Assembly: GCA_024233545.1 (NCBI GenBank) | Contig: JACKPL010000009.1 | Span: 1-64,000, forward strand | Direction: 5' to 3' | Length of the DNA stretch: 64,000 bases | Origin: a bacterium | Lineage (GTDB): Bacteria; Auribacterota; Auribacteria; Auribacterales; Auribacteraceae | Shown: positions 1 through 8,882 of the stretch, piece after piece | Layout of the letters: each line of letters begins with the position of its first letter | Position numbering within the stretch: position 1 is the first letter of the stretch | Program-made: the position numbers and the translations under genes | The notes under the pieces: generated by a model | The model's input: only the letters and a program-made list of their open reading frames with translations | What the model was told of the DNA's origin: nothing | Databases searched by the model: none

Positions 1-396
1 TCGCTACAGCATGCATTTTTGTACGAGAACAACACTATGTACGACCTCGGCACACTTGGCGGAACCAGTAGCCTTGCGCGAAGTATAAACGACGAAGGGA
101 ACATTGTAGGCTGGGCACATACTGCATCACAGGATCAACACGCATTCTTATATCAAGACGGTGCAATGTATGATTTAAATGATTTCATAGACCCGGAACT
201 TGATTTCACGCTCTATTTTGCCTACGACATTAACGAACAAGGCGATATTGTCGGATGGGGCACAAATACTAATGGCGATATAAGAGGCTTTGTACTATAT
301 AATAATGAAACCGCTCCGGCTGTTCCCGAACCGGCAACGGTTATTCTACTATTATGCGCTTTTATATCGTTATATGGAAAGAAAACAACAAACTAA
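1..396 (+). CDS. PEP-CTERM protein with HAF repeats (5' truncated)
   Basis: The frame is already open at the left edge, so only the last 131 residues are visible. Two HAFLY motifs (residues 4-8 and 47-51 of the visible part), each followed by an MYDL segment and an N-x-G-x-I-V-G-W stretch, mark a tandem repeat of the extracellular HAF type. The tail has VPEP at about 108-111, a hydrophobic stretch and a short basic end (GKK), the layout of a PEP-CTERM sorting signal recognised by an exosortase. The protein is therefore probably exported and processed at the cell envelope; its function is unknown. No exosortase gene lies in the window. It converges on the DEAD-box helicase gene with only 7 bases between them. 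Confidence 0.8.
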   Translation, partial: SLQHAFLYENNTMYDLGTLGGTSSLARSINDEGNIVGWAHTASQDQHAFLYQDGAMYDLNDFIDPELDFTLYFAYDINEQGDIVGWGTNTNGDIRGFVLYNNETAPAVPEPATVILLLCAFISLYGKKTTN

Positions 397-403
397 CAAC
401 ACA

Positions 404-1969
404 CTATTTTTTTGCACGGGTAATGTATAACCCTGACTTTTGCCTGCCGCTCTTGAAAAACGAAAGTACTTTTTCCGCTTCCGGAAACGGCAGTGAAATA
501 AACGAACACCGATCGAGAATCTGCACTTCGTTGATTTTTCCTGATGGGATCCGGCATTTGTCTTTGATGATATCCATCAACTTCTTTCGAGTCAACCCAT
601 CACGTTTTCCTTGCCCGACAAAAAGGCGCGTTTTCCCTTTTGCTTCAACTTTTGCATCTTCAATCTCAGTATAATTTTTTTCTTCCAATTCTCCTTTAAA
701 AGTGAATTGCAATAATGCCGCAAGCATATCTTCCGGATTATTATCAAAAAGGAGTTCCTGAGACAATTTCCGGTATTCTTTAAGGATATTTTCGCTGATA
801 ATTTCTTCAAGATAGGTTCGAATACGAGTTTTCTTCGTATTGATAACATCTTTGACTTTTGGAAGCGTTCCGCGCCGTATATCGGTTTGCGCTTCTCTTT
901 TGATAAACTGCAGTTTCCGGTATTCAGCCGGCGTGATGAAGGTAACTGCCACGCCTTCTTTACCCGCCCTGCCGGTACGCCCGATACGGTGCACATACGA
1001 TTCAGGGTCTTGAGGCAGAGCAAAATTTATGACATGCGTCAAATCCTGCACGTCGATTCCGCGAGCGGCAACGTCTGTTGCCACAAGTACGGTGATAAGG
1101 CGCCGTTTAAAACGGTCGAGTATTTTCTCGCGCTGAGCTTGCGACAGATCGCCGTGAAGCGCATCCGCGTCATATCCGCGTTCCACTAAATGGCGCGCGA
1201 TGGTATCGGCGTCGATTTTCGTTCGGCAGAACACCAGTCCGTAAAAATCTTCTTCGATGTCAATTATGCGGCATAATGCATCAAACTTATCCGCTTCCGT
1301 AACTTCAAAATATATTTGGTCTGTACTGCTGACTGTTAGTTCTTGTCCGGTAACTTTGATAACTTCGTACTCACCCATATATTTTTTTGCAATGTTCATG
1401 ATCGCCGGCGGCATGGTGGCTGAAAATAACAGCGTCCGTTTTTTGGCGGCGGTTGCATCTAAAATTTTTGTTACATCTTCAAGAAACCCCATATTCATCA
1501 TTTCATCGGCTTCATCAAGCACAACAAACGATACTGAATCAAGCCGAAGCGTACCCCGTTCAAGATGGTCAAGCACCCTGCCGGGCGTGCCGACAACGAT
1601 ATCGACTCCCTTTTTTAAATGCCTCAACTGCAACGTTATTGCTTGTCCGCCATATATTGGGGTAATGGTCAGTTTTTTGTTTCCCTTGAGTGAATATATC
1701 TCTTCGGATACCTGTATTGCGAGTTCGCGGGTCGGGGTAAGGACAATTGCCTGTACTTTATTGGCGTTTTCGCTAATCAATTCAAGTATCGGCAATGCAA
1801 ACGCCGCTGTTTTGCCGGTACCGGTCTGAGCTTGTCCGACAATGTCTTTAGTACCATGCAGTATTGCCTGAATTGTTTCCGCTTGGATTGGCGTGGGGAT
1901 TTCAAAGCCTCTTTTTTTCAGTGCATTCAATGTGTTTTCAGACAACCCGAAATGTTCAAATGATTTCAT
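404..1969 (-). CDS. deaD: DEAD-box ATP-dependent RNA helicase
   Basis: ATP-dependent RNA unwinding enzyme acting in ribosome assembly or mRNA turnover, often induced by cold. The 521 residues show the Q motif at the N-terminus (F4 and PTPIQ), Walker A AQTGTGKT (47-54), PTRELA, TPGR, the DEAD box (152-155), SAT, and motif VI HRIGRTGRAG. The last ~75 residues (RLFVGQGKRDGLTRKKL onward) match a DbpA-type RNA-binding domain, which separates the DeaD/CsdA and DbpA group from RhlE-like helicases. The start at 1969 places the Q motif at the usual distance; a GGGA-type ribosome binding site precedes it. The gene stands alone, divergent from the OFA transporter. Choosing between deaD and dbpA by sequence alone is uncertain. 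Confidence 0.92.
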   Translation of the reverse strand: MKSFEHFGLSENTLNALKKRGFEIPTPIQAETIQAILHGTKDIVGQAQTGTGKTAAFALPILELISENANKVQAIVLTPTRELAIQVSEEIYSLKGNKKLTITPIYGGQAITLQLRHLKKGVDIVVGTPGRVLDHLERGTLRLDSVSFVVLDEADEMMNMGFLEDVTKILDATAAKKRTLLFSATMPPAIMNIAKKYMGEYEVIKVTGQELTVSSTDQIYFEVTEADKFDALCRIIDIEEDFYGLVFCRTKIDADTIARHLVERGYDADALHGDLSQAQREKILDRFKRRLITVLVATDVAARGIDVQDLTHVINFALPQDPESYVHRIGRTGRAGKEGVAVTFITPAEYRKLQFIKREAQTDIRRGTLPKVKDVINTKKTRIRTYLEEIISENILKEYRKLSQELLFDNNPEDMLAALLQFTFKGELEEKNYTEIEDAKVEAKGKTRLFVGQGKRDGLTRKKLMDIIKDKCRIPSGKINEVQILDRCSFISLPFPEAEKVLSFFKSGRQKSGLYITRAKK

Positions 1970-2105
1970 ATATTTCTTTTTCCCATAGTGTTATTTCGCA
2001 TTTCTATGCATTGTAGCATATGTCGGCGAATATGCGATAACGTATTTATTATCCTTGTGTATTTTATTTATTTACTGCCTTCTTTCGGAACCCTTTTAAT
2101 AAGGC

Positions 2106-2134
2106 TTGAAATGTTTTGATTTTCTTTTTATAAT
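2106..2134 (+). promoter_or_regulatory. Predicted sigma70-type promoter of the OFA transporter gene
   Basis: TTGAAA at 2106-2111 and a perfect TATAAT at 2129-2134 are separated by 17 bases. This is a near-consensus housekeeping promoter, with the expected start of transcription about 45 bases before the ATG at 2186. Confidence 0.65.
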
Positions 2135-2185
2135 GAGCACTTCTTGAAGGGTGTGGACAATAAGCAAAACAAAAAGGAACATATA

Positions 2186-3403
2186 ATGTCAGATAAAAAA
2201 CAAATACATAGATGGTTAGTCGTTGCCGGATCAATTATAGTACAGTTGTGCATGGGGGCAATTTACACATGGAGTATTTTTGTAGACCCTCTTAAAGAGC
2301 AGTTTGAGTTTTCAACACTTCAAACGCAAATTGTATTCTCTTTTGAACTTGCTACATTCTCTCTTGTCATGATTTTCGCAGGGAAATGGCAGGATAAAGC
2401 CGGTCCGCGCATCGTCGCTTTTACCGGAAGTATTTTGCTCGGGACAGGATATATACTTGCGAGTTTTTCCCATGGTTCGTTTATCGGTATTCTCTGCACT
2501 ATCGGGTTAATTTCCGGAGCAGGGATCGGCTTGGCATATGTTTGCCCCATTGCCGCTTTAATAAAATGGTTTCCCGATATGCGCGGGCTCATAACCGGCA
2601 TTGCAGTTGCCGGATTTGGAGGCGGCGCTTGGATTTTTGCACACATTGCCAATCACATGATTGACTCCTGCGGCACACTTGAAACGTTTAAATTACTCGG
2701 AATCATTTTCTTGGTTGTATCGGTGCTTGGTTCATTGGTTATCACTAATCCGCCTCGCAGATGGGTTCCGAGCGGTTTTCACGCGAAACAACCCGACGGG
2801 GGTTCTGCTGTGCCTTCTCTCAACTGGCATGAAATGATTAGGACACCGCGGTTTTATTTCCTCTGGAGCATGTTTTCTTTCAGTGCGCTCGCCGGTTTAA
2901 TGGTTATCGGCAACCTGAAATCGTTTGGCATCCATAACGGATTATCCTCTGCCGCCGCCGGTTCAGCAGTAGGCGTTCTCGCACTATTCAATGGATTAGG
3001 AAGAATAAAATGGGGCTGGATTTCAGATAAACTCGGCCGGTCTCATGCCTTGCTGTTAATGTTTGCTTTGCAAAGCGTTATGATGTTTATTCTTCCGCAC
3101 ATCGGAAAAAGCACATTGCTATTGGCTGTCAGTTCTGCATGGGTCGGTTTTAATTTCGGTGGAAATTTCGCTTTGTTCCCTTCTCTCACTGCCGATTATT
3201 TCGGGACACGGTTTATCGGCATAAATTACGGATTAGTATATACCGCATACGGTGTAGCAGGAATAGCCGGGCCGATCTCTGCGGGTGAAATATTTGATTT
3301 GACCGGCAGTTATACATTCGCCTTCATGATTGCCGGATGCCTTTGCGCAGTTGCGGCGGTTACTGTCTATTTCACCCATAGAACTGTCAAAAAAACCGCA
3401 TAA
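2186..3403 (+). CDS. OFA-family MFS transporter (oxalate/formate or monocarboxylate type)
   Basis: Twelve-helix major facilitator of about 405 residues. The opening segment VQLCMGAIYTWSIFVDPLK is characteristic of the OFA (oxalate:formate antiporter) family, which also includes pyruvate- and lactate-linked members such as YhjX. A conserved loop between helices 2 and 3 (GKWQDKAGPR) fits the MFS A motif. The ATG at 2186 was chosen over a TTG at 2144 because AAAAAGGAAC lies 6 bases upstream and the extension is hydrophilic. Substrate cannot be read from sequence. Formate or pyruvate is plausible because a pyruvate formate-lyase pair lies 7 kb away, but the genes are not linked in one operon. Confidence 0.85.
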   Translation: MSDKKQIHRWLVVAGSIIVQLCMGAIYTWSIFVDPLKEQFEFSTLQTQIVFSFELATFSLVMIFAGKWQDKAGPRIVAFTGSILLGTGYILASFSHGSFIGILCTIGLISGAGIGLAYVCPIAALIKWFPDMRGLITGIAVAGFGGGAWIFAHIANHMIDSCGTLETFKLLGIIFLVVSVLGSLVITNPPRRWVPSGFHAKQPDGGSAVPSLNWHEMIRTPRFYFLWSMFSFSALAGLMVIGNLKSFGIHNGLSSAAAGSAVGVLALFNGLGRIKWGWISDKLGRSHALLLMFALQSVMMFILPHIGKSTLLLAVSSAWVGFNFGGNFALFPSLTADYFGTRFIGINYGLVYTAYGVAGIAGPISAGEIFDLTGSYTFAFMIAGCLCAVAAVTVYFTHRTVKKTA

Positions 3404-3499
3404 GCCTCTGTATTGTTTGCATGTTGTGACAATACCGTTTATTATGTGGTTCCGTATATATTGATAGAATATTGTAACCATTTTGTTGCGAGTTACCTT

Positions 3500-4918
3500 A
3501 TGAAAAAAAACAACCTGTCCCTTTTTATTTTTAGGCGCGACCTGCGTCTTTATGACAATACAGCGCTTATCAGCGCACTGCAAAATTCAAACGTAGTCCT
3601 CCCTTGTTTTATTTTCGATCCTCTTCAAATTGGCGATAATCCATATAAATCGCACAATTGTGTTCAATTCATGCTCGAATCATTAAACGATCTTGACGAC
3701 AACCTCCGAGCTCAAAAAGGCAGGCTGTTTTACTTCTATGGAACCGCCGAAAATATCGTACGGGACATTCTTGCTCATCTGCCGGTAGAAGCGGTGTATG
3801 TGAACAGAGACTACACACCCTTCAGTATATTACGCGATGAACACATCCAAAAAGAATGCCAATCCGCCGGGCGTTCTTTTTACTCATTTAGCGACGCATT
3901 GCTTACTGAACCGGAAGACGTATCCACTCAAAAAAACCGCCCCTATACGGTATTCTCACGGTTCAAATCTGCGGCACAATATAAGAAAATAACCGATCCG
4001 AACCCTAATCCGCACACAAATTACTATACTGCGGAATGCCGTCTTGAAGACCCACATTTCGCAGAAACGCTTTGTGCCTCTTCGAACACTTCACTCTATC
4101 CGCGTGGCGGAAGGAAAACCGCACTGCGCATACTCGCCACCCTCGAGCGATTCGGCAACTATGAAGAAGAACGGAATTTCCCTGCACTCAACGGAACAAC
4201 CGGTTTATCAGCACATAACAAATTCGGCACTTGTTCGATTAGGGAAGTTTACCATCAAATAAAACAGTGTTTCGGCACAACACATACTTTGATTCAGGAA
4301 CTGTACTGGCGCGACTTTTTTACTCACATCGGATTTCATTTTCCTCATGTGCTCAAAGGTGCATTTCACGAGAAATATAATGGCTTATCATGGAATACCA
4401 ATGGTAAAGATTTCGAACGATGGAAAACGGGGCGGACAGGGTTTCCTCTAGTTGACGCAGGCATGCGCCAGCTTAATTCTACCGGTTTTATGCATAACCG
4501 TGTCCGGATGGTTGCCGCTTCTTTTCTCGTCAAAGACCTGCACATTAACTGGCAATGGGGCGAACAGTATTTTGCACAGCAACTCGTCGACTATGACCCT
4601 TTGGTCAACAACGGAAACTGGCAATGGGCGGCATCAACCGGATGCGATGCCCAGCCGTATTTCCGTATCTTCAATCCATGGCTCCAGCAGAAAAGTTCGA
4701 TCCCGACTGCCTCTATATTAAGCAGTGGATACCTGAACTCGACCCCCTGCCGCCGTCAGAGATTCACCATTTGCACACCGTGCATTCATTGCCGCTCGGC
4801 ATATATCCTGCTCCAATGTGCGATCATAAAAAAGAGAGCCTGCTGTCTAAAAACTACTTCAAACAGTGCGGATAACCGATATAACCACATTTTTACATTT
4901 CTTGAGAAATATCACTAA
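3500..4918 (+). CDS. phrB: Deoxyribodipyrimidine photo-lyase, frameshifted near the 3' end
   Basis: Class I photolyase that uses light and FAD to split cyclobutane pyrimidine dimers. The N-terminal antenna domain begins FIFRRDLRLYDNTAL. The FAD domain shows LIQELYWRDFF, TGRTGFPLVDAGMRQL, GNWQWAASTG and DAQPYFRIFNP. The in-frame sequence stops resembling the family after PWLQQK. One frame over, from about 4691, the expected tail resumes (KFDPDCLYIKQW, then PAPMCDHKKE) and ends with TAA at 4873-4875. One extra A in the AAAA run at 4691-4694 would restore a 459-residue protein. Either the gene has just been inactivated or the assembly has an indel. The ATG at 3500 gives the normal N-terminus; the frame is open back to 3413 but unlike the family there. 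Confidence 0.85.
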   Translation: MKKNNLSLFIFRRDLRLYDNTALISALQNSNVVLPCFIFDPLQIGDNPYKSHNCVQFMLESLNDLDDNLRAQKGRLFYFYGTAENIVRDILAHLPVEAVYVNRDYTPFSILRDEHIQKECQSAGRSFYSFSDALLTEPEDVSTQKNRPYTVFSRFKSAAQYKKITDPNPNPHTNYYTAECRLEDPHFAETLCASSNTSLYPRGGRKTALRILATLERFGNYEEERNFPALNGTTGLSAHNKFGTCSIREVYHQIKQCFGTTHTLIQELYWRDFFTHIGFHFPHVLKGAFHEKYNGLSWNTNGKDFERWKTGRTGFPLVDAGMRQLNSTGFMHNRVRMVAASFLVKDLHINWQWGEQYFAQQLVDYDPLVNNGNWQWAASTGCDAQPYFRIFNPWLQQKSSIPTASILSSGYLNSTPCRRQRFTICTPCIHCRSAYILLQCAIIKKRACCLKTTSNSADNRYNHIFTFLEKYH

Positions 4919-4932
4919 GGACGCGGTATAAT

Positions 4933-5829
4933 TTATTTTCCACGCCCTTCAATTAGGATTTGCTGTGGCGGTTTTCTGATGTCCCATACAATACGCAACC
5001 ACGACAAAAGCGTGAGAATATAGTGTGTCATATCAATTTGCCACCAGTAAAAGCCTTGCCGCTCTGAACCGGCATACCGATGGTGATTATTATGCCATCC
5101 TTCACCCATTGTCAAAAGCGCAAGCACAAAGTTGTTCCGGCTGGTATCTTTCGTTTTAAAACGTTGTACACCGACAATATGGGCAAGTGAATTTATTGAA
5201 AATGTCAGATGGTATAATATGACGGTACTGACAAAAAAACCCCACATAACTATTTGATACACAGACGTATGCAGGTTCGGAAACGCACCGGATATCCATA
5301 TGCCGAGAACAACAATCATACCGGCAAAAATCATCGGAGGGATATACGGATAATTATCGAGAAACCGCAGTTCCGCAAATTGAGCAAAATCTGGGATAGA
5401 TTTAGTGCGGTCTTCCTTGAAATTTTTTTTACACATTATCCATCCCATATGCGCCCAAAAAAAACCTTGAATCGAAGGTGAATGAATGTCTTCTTCCTGA
5501 TCCGTAAACCGGTGATGCCGCCGATGGTGCGATGCCCACCACAACGGCCCTAACTGCGCCGAAGCAGTACCGAGAAATGCGAGGACAAACTGAAATGCTC
5601 TGCTCGTTTTAAACGTCTTATGAGAAAAATACCGGTGAAACCCTCCTGTCACCCCAAACATACGCACCACTATAGCCGCAAAGCACACTGCCAAAGCAGT
5701 AGCGCTTACGCCAGTAAAAAAGACGCCTATACAGATTATATGCATGCTCAAAAAGGGTATGCTCCCCCATATATCTATTTTATTTTCCGAGTGCGCCGTT
5801 TCTGAATTATCTACAACTTTCATTTTCAA
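4933..5829 (-). CDS. Acyl-CoA / fatty-acid delta-9-type desaturase
   Basis: Membrane di-iron enzyme that introduces a cis double bond into acyl chains using O2 and an electron donor. Of 298 residues, four hydrophobic helices frame the three histidine boxes of the stearoyl-CoA desaturase family: HRYFSH (65-70), HHRRHH (101-106) and HNNHH (246-250), plus the conserved NSLAH near 213-217. WWASHHRRHH and GEGWHNNHH are close to the family signature. The gene stands alone, convergent with the photolyase. The oxygen requirement is of interest because the same window encodes oxygen-sensitive pyruvate formate-lyase, so a facultative or micro-oxic lifestyle is likely. Electron donor and exact regiospecificity are unknown. 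Confidence 0.9.
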   Translation of the reverse strand: MKMKVVDNSETAHSENKIDIWGSIPFLSMHIICIGVFFTGVSATALAVCFAAIVVRMFGVTGGFHRYFSHKTFKTSRAFQFVLAFLGTASAQLGPLWWASHHRRHHRFTDQEEDIHSPSIQGFFWAHMGWIMCKKNFKEDRTKSIPDFAQFAELRFLDNYPYIPPMIFAGMIVVLGIWISGAFPNLHTSVYQIVMWGFFVSTVILYHLTFSINSLAHIVGVQRFKTKDTSRNNFVLALLTMGEGWHNNHHRYAGSERQGFYWWQIDMTHYILTLLSWLRIVWDIRKPPQQILIEGRGK

Positions 5830-6178
5830 CCCTCATATTGTTAGTACTTTACACAGCATTGTTTGCGCATTATGGATTAAGTGCCCCTACTCTTTGCCAC
5901 AAAAGCGCATTTTCCGCCTTCACAATTTTCATCGGAAGTATCTTATCACATTTTTCTTTAATGGCTCGAAAATCTTTTAATAAAATTTAATACAGTAAAA
6001 ACGAGTTTGAAGAACCAGCGCCGGTTACTCTCTCCACCCCATATAGCAAAACTAAATATTTGCCTATACAATGACGACATTTTTTACTATCTTAAATATG
6101 ATTTAATTCGTTTGATACAATACCTGATTTCGAATCACCCCTTAAAAATAAAAAGCATGCCGTACAGGAGTTGCCGTT
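5830..6178. other. Intergenic region between desaturase and glnS
   Basis: 349 bases of AT-rich sequence between divergent genes. It must contain promoters for both, and CAGGAG at 6166-6171 serves as the glnS ribosome binding site. No RNA gene, repeat or further reading frame was seen. Confidence 0.5.
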
Positions 6179-7864
6179 ATGCCGGATACCGAAGATAAAC
6201 CGATCCAAAATTTCATTGAAACCATTATAGAAAAAGATATCGCCGACAACAAAAACGGCGGCAGGGTACATACCCGGTTTCCTCCAGAACCGAACGGTTA
6301 CCTCCATATCGGGCATGCGAAATCGATCTGCCTTAATTTCGGGTTAGCGCTGAAGTATAACGGTTTATGCAACCTGCGTTTCGACGACACTAACCCTGCC
6401 AAAGAAGATGTGGAATATGTCGAATCGATAATAAATGACGTCCGGTGGCTCGGCTTCGACTGGGAAAACCGGTTGTATTTCGCTTCAGATTATTTTCGGC
6501 AGTTTTACGAATACGCAATTCAGCTCATCAAAGACGGCAACGCCTATGTATGCAGTTTAAGCACCGATGAAATACGCGAATACCGCGGCACATTGACCGA
6601 ACCGGGCATCCCAAGCCCCTATCGGAACCGCAGTGTAGAAGAAAACCTTGACTTGTTTGAACGGATGAAAGCAGGCGAATTCGAAGAAGGAACACACCTT
6701 CTGCGCGCAAAAATCGATATGGCATCGCCGAATCTCAATATGCGCGACCCCGCAATCTACCGCATTAAGAAAGCCGCTCACCACCGCACCGGCGATACGT
6801 GGTGCATCTATCCGATGTATGATTTCGCCCACGGTTTCGAAGATTCAATCGAACGCATTACCCACTCCATCTGCACTCTTGAATTTGAAGACCATCGCCC
6901 CTTGTACGACTGGTTTCTAGATAAACTCGGCGTGTTTCATCCTCAACAGATAGAATTCGGGCGCCTTAACCTCACGTATACGGTCATGAGCAAACGAAAA
7001 CTCCTGCGCCTCGTTGAAGAAGGGTATGTCTCAGGATGGGATGACCCGCGCATGCCGACGATTGCCGGACTGCGCCGCCGAGGATATACCCCTGAATCAA
7101 TAAGAAAATTCTGCGAGATTATCGGCGTTACCAAAAGTTTTTCTATATCGGAAATATCCCTGCTCGAATATTGCCTGCGCGAAGATTTAAACCTAAGGGC
7201 TCAACGGGTTATGGCTGTCCTGCATCCGCTGAAAGTCACTATCACAAACTATCCTGAAGGTACTGTCGAGATGCTTGACGCGGTTAATAATCCCGAAGAC
7301 GAATCTGCCGGAACCCGTAAAATTCCTTTCTCGCGAGTCATTTACATCGAACAAGAAGACTTCATGGAAAACCCGCCGAAACAGTTTTTCCGGTTGTCTC
7401 CCGGCAAAGAAGTACGCCTTAAACATGCATACTATATCACCTGCCAACAGGTAATTAAGGATGATGACGGCAACGTCATTGAACTGCTCTGCACCTATGA
7501 TCCTCAGACCCGTGGAGGGTGGTCAACCGACGGCAGAAACGTGAAGGGAACCTCGCATTGGGTGTCCGCCGCTCATGCAGTGGATGCGGAAATTCGGTTA
7601 TACCATCATCTTTTCACCGTACCGAATCCGGAAGAAGCACCTGAAGGCAAAGATTTTACGGCGAATATCAATCCTCATTCGCTCGAGGTTCTGGCCGGCT
7701 GTAAAGTAGAACCGTCTCTTGTAGAAGCGGCAAATGGCACAGTGTACCAATTCTTGCGGCAAGGTTATTTCTCCAAAGACCCTGATTCCACTTCAGATAA
7801 ACTTGTATTTAATAGAGCTGTTTCATTAAGAGATACATGGCAGAAAGTTAAGAAAAATGTATGA
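6179..7864 (+). CDS. glnS: Glutaminyl-tRNA synthetase
   Basis: Class I synthetase that charges tRNA-Gln directly with glutamine. The 561 residues match the normal length. RFPPEPNGYLHIGHAKS carries the HIGH signature (43-46), FDDTNPAKE follows, and the KMSKS loop appears as VMSKRK (269-274), the form usual in GlnRS. The presence of a true GlnRS, with the glutaminyl anticodon-binding beta-barrels after about residue 330, argues against sole reliance on GatCAB amidation. ATG at 6179 has CAGGAG about 8 bases upstream. It appears monocistronic. GltX is the closest alternative, but the substrate-pocket region and MSKRK favour GlnS. Confidence 0.95.
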   Translation: MPDTEDKPIQNFIETIIEKDIADNKNGGRVHTRFPPEPNGYLHIGHAKSICLNFGLALKYNGLCNLRFDDTNPAKEDVEYVESIINDVRWLGFDWENRLYFASDYFRQFYEYAIQLIKDGNAYVCSLSTDEIREYRGTLTEPGIPSPYRNRSVEENLDLFERMKAGEFEEGTHLLRAKIDMASPNLNMRDPAIYRIKKAAHHRTGDTWCIYPMYDFAHGFEDSIERITHSICTLEFEDHRPLYDWFLDKLGVFHPQQIEFGRLNLTYTVMSKRKLLRLVEEGYVSGWDDPRMPTIAGLRRRGYTPESIRKFCEIIGVTKSFSISEISLLEYCLREDLNLRAQRVMAVLHPLKVTITNYPEGTVEMLDAVNNPEDESAGTRKIPFSRVIYIEQEDFMENPPKQFFRLSPGKEVRLKHAYYITCQQVIKDDDGNVIELLCTYDPQTRGGWSTDGRNVKGTSHWVSAAHAVDAEIRLYHHLFTVPNPEEAPEGKDFTANINPHSLEVLAGCKVEPSLVEAANGTVYQFLRQGYFSKDPDSTSDKLVFNRAVSLRDTWQKVKKNV

Positions 7865-8065
7865 TCGTTTTTGCGTTATATTAAGAAACAGGATATTTCC
7901 CGACTACTATTCATCAATTTTTGTAAGAACGAAAACGGCACATATCGAAAATTTTTCTTGTCAGACAATAGTTTTAATAATAAAACTTTATAAGTAGAGC
8001 AAAATATTGTGCTCTCGCTTTTTCTGAATTATCTTTATAATACTTCACTATGAAAGGTTTAAAGC

Positions 8066-8800
8066 ATGAAAAATGTGCATCTTCTCCGCTATATAAAATT
8101 TCTTGGTTTGTGCATTCTTATTTCCGGCTGTAAAGCGGCACCCGGCAAGAACACGGATTTTATTACTTCTTCTCTTATGACAAAACACGAAGACCTCCCT
8201 TTCCACAGTGCATGGATTCGAGAAGGATTGGATAAGAGCATCTATGATAAAGTCTATATTGCGCCGGTAAATACCTCATATGTTCTGATTGATGAAAACG
8301 ACTGGTGGAAGAATTCATTTAAAAATTACAGCGAATTAAAAAAAGATGTGGAAAAAACAGGCGAATATATGCGTGAAACATTCATTGCCGCATTTAAAAA
8401 AGACCCTCACAAACGGTTCAAAGTAGTAAATACTCCCGATGAAACTACGTTTATCGTAGAACTTGCATTGACCGAATTAACACCCAACAAACCATACCTG
8501 AAATTAGCTCGGTTTGCTCCATTCGGCGCCGGCGCGGCAGTGTCGCTCCTAAACCAGACAAATTTAAGTACCGTCGCATTCGAATCACGCATACGCGACG
8601 GTAAAACAGGAGAGATTGTCGCTATGTTCGCCGACCGCGAACAAGAAAAAAAGTATCTTGCCACAACTAAAAACCTCACATGGTACGGACACGCGAACGA
8701 AGTCATTCAGGATTGGGCAAACCAGTTTGTCGAGCTAGGCAACAGAGAACCGGGCAGTATAATCAAAGACAGCGCGACATTCGGGCTTAAACCATGGTAA
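8066..8800 (+). CDS. DUF3313-like lipoprotein
   Basis: A lipobox LISGC (C22) follows a short basic N-terminus and hydrophobic core, so the mature 223-residue protein should be attached to the inner leaflet of the outer membrane or to the inner membrane. The body (YDKVYIAPV, RFKVVNTPDETTFIVELALTEL, VAFESRIRDGKTGEIVAMFADRE, then WANQFVELG near the end) has the layout of the DUF3313 family, periplasmic lipoproteins of unknown function. AAAGG 8 bases upstream supports the start. The gene lies just before another exported protein on the same strand. Confidence 0.7.
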   Translation: MKNVHLLRYIKFLGLCILISGCKAAPGKNTDFITSSLMTKHEDLPFHSAWIREGLDKSIYDKVYIAPVNTSYVLIDENDWWKNSFKNYSELKKDVEKTGEYMRETFIAAFKKDPHKRFKVVNTPDETTFIVELALTELTPNKPYLKLARFAPFGAGAAVSLLNQTNLSTVAFESRIRDGKTGEIVAMFADREQEKKYLATTKNLTWYGHANEVIQDWANQFVELGNREPGSIIKDSATFGLKPW

Positions 8801-8863
8801 TCTTCCGCTTGCTTATTACATAAAAGCTATTTTTCCATGAAAAGAGCGATTTTCAACATTCAG

Positions 8864-8879
8864 AAAAAAAGGGGGGGGG
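8864..8879 (+). promoter_or_regulatory. A7-G9 homopolymer serving as ribosome binding site
   Basis: Seven A residues (8864-8870) run directly into nine G residues (8871-8879), only 3 bases before the ATG at 8883. The G run is the only possible Shine-Dalgarno element for the next gene. Such tracts are prone to slipped-strand length changes, which would alter the spacing and so the translation rate. Confidence 0.5.
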
Positions 8880-8882
8880 TTT

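Noticed and set aside
1257..1829. 190-residue frame opposite the helicase gene
   Set aside because: Fully inside the DEAD-box gene on the other strand; low-complexity serine-rich product typical of a shadow frame.
5744..6198. Small frames upstream of glnS
   Set aside because: Short, no starts with ribosome binding sites, composition of random AT-rich DNA.
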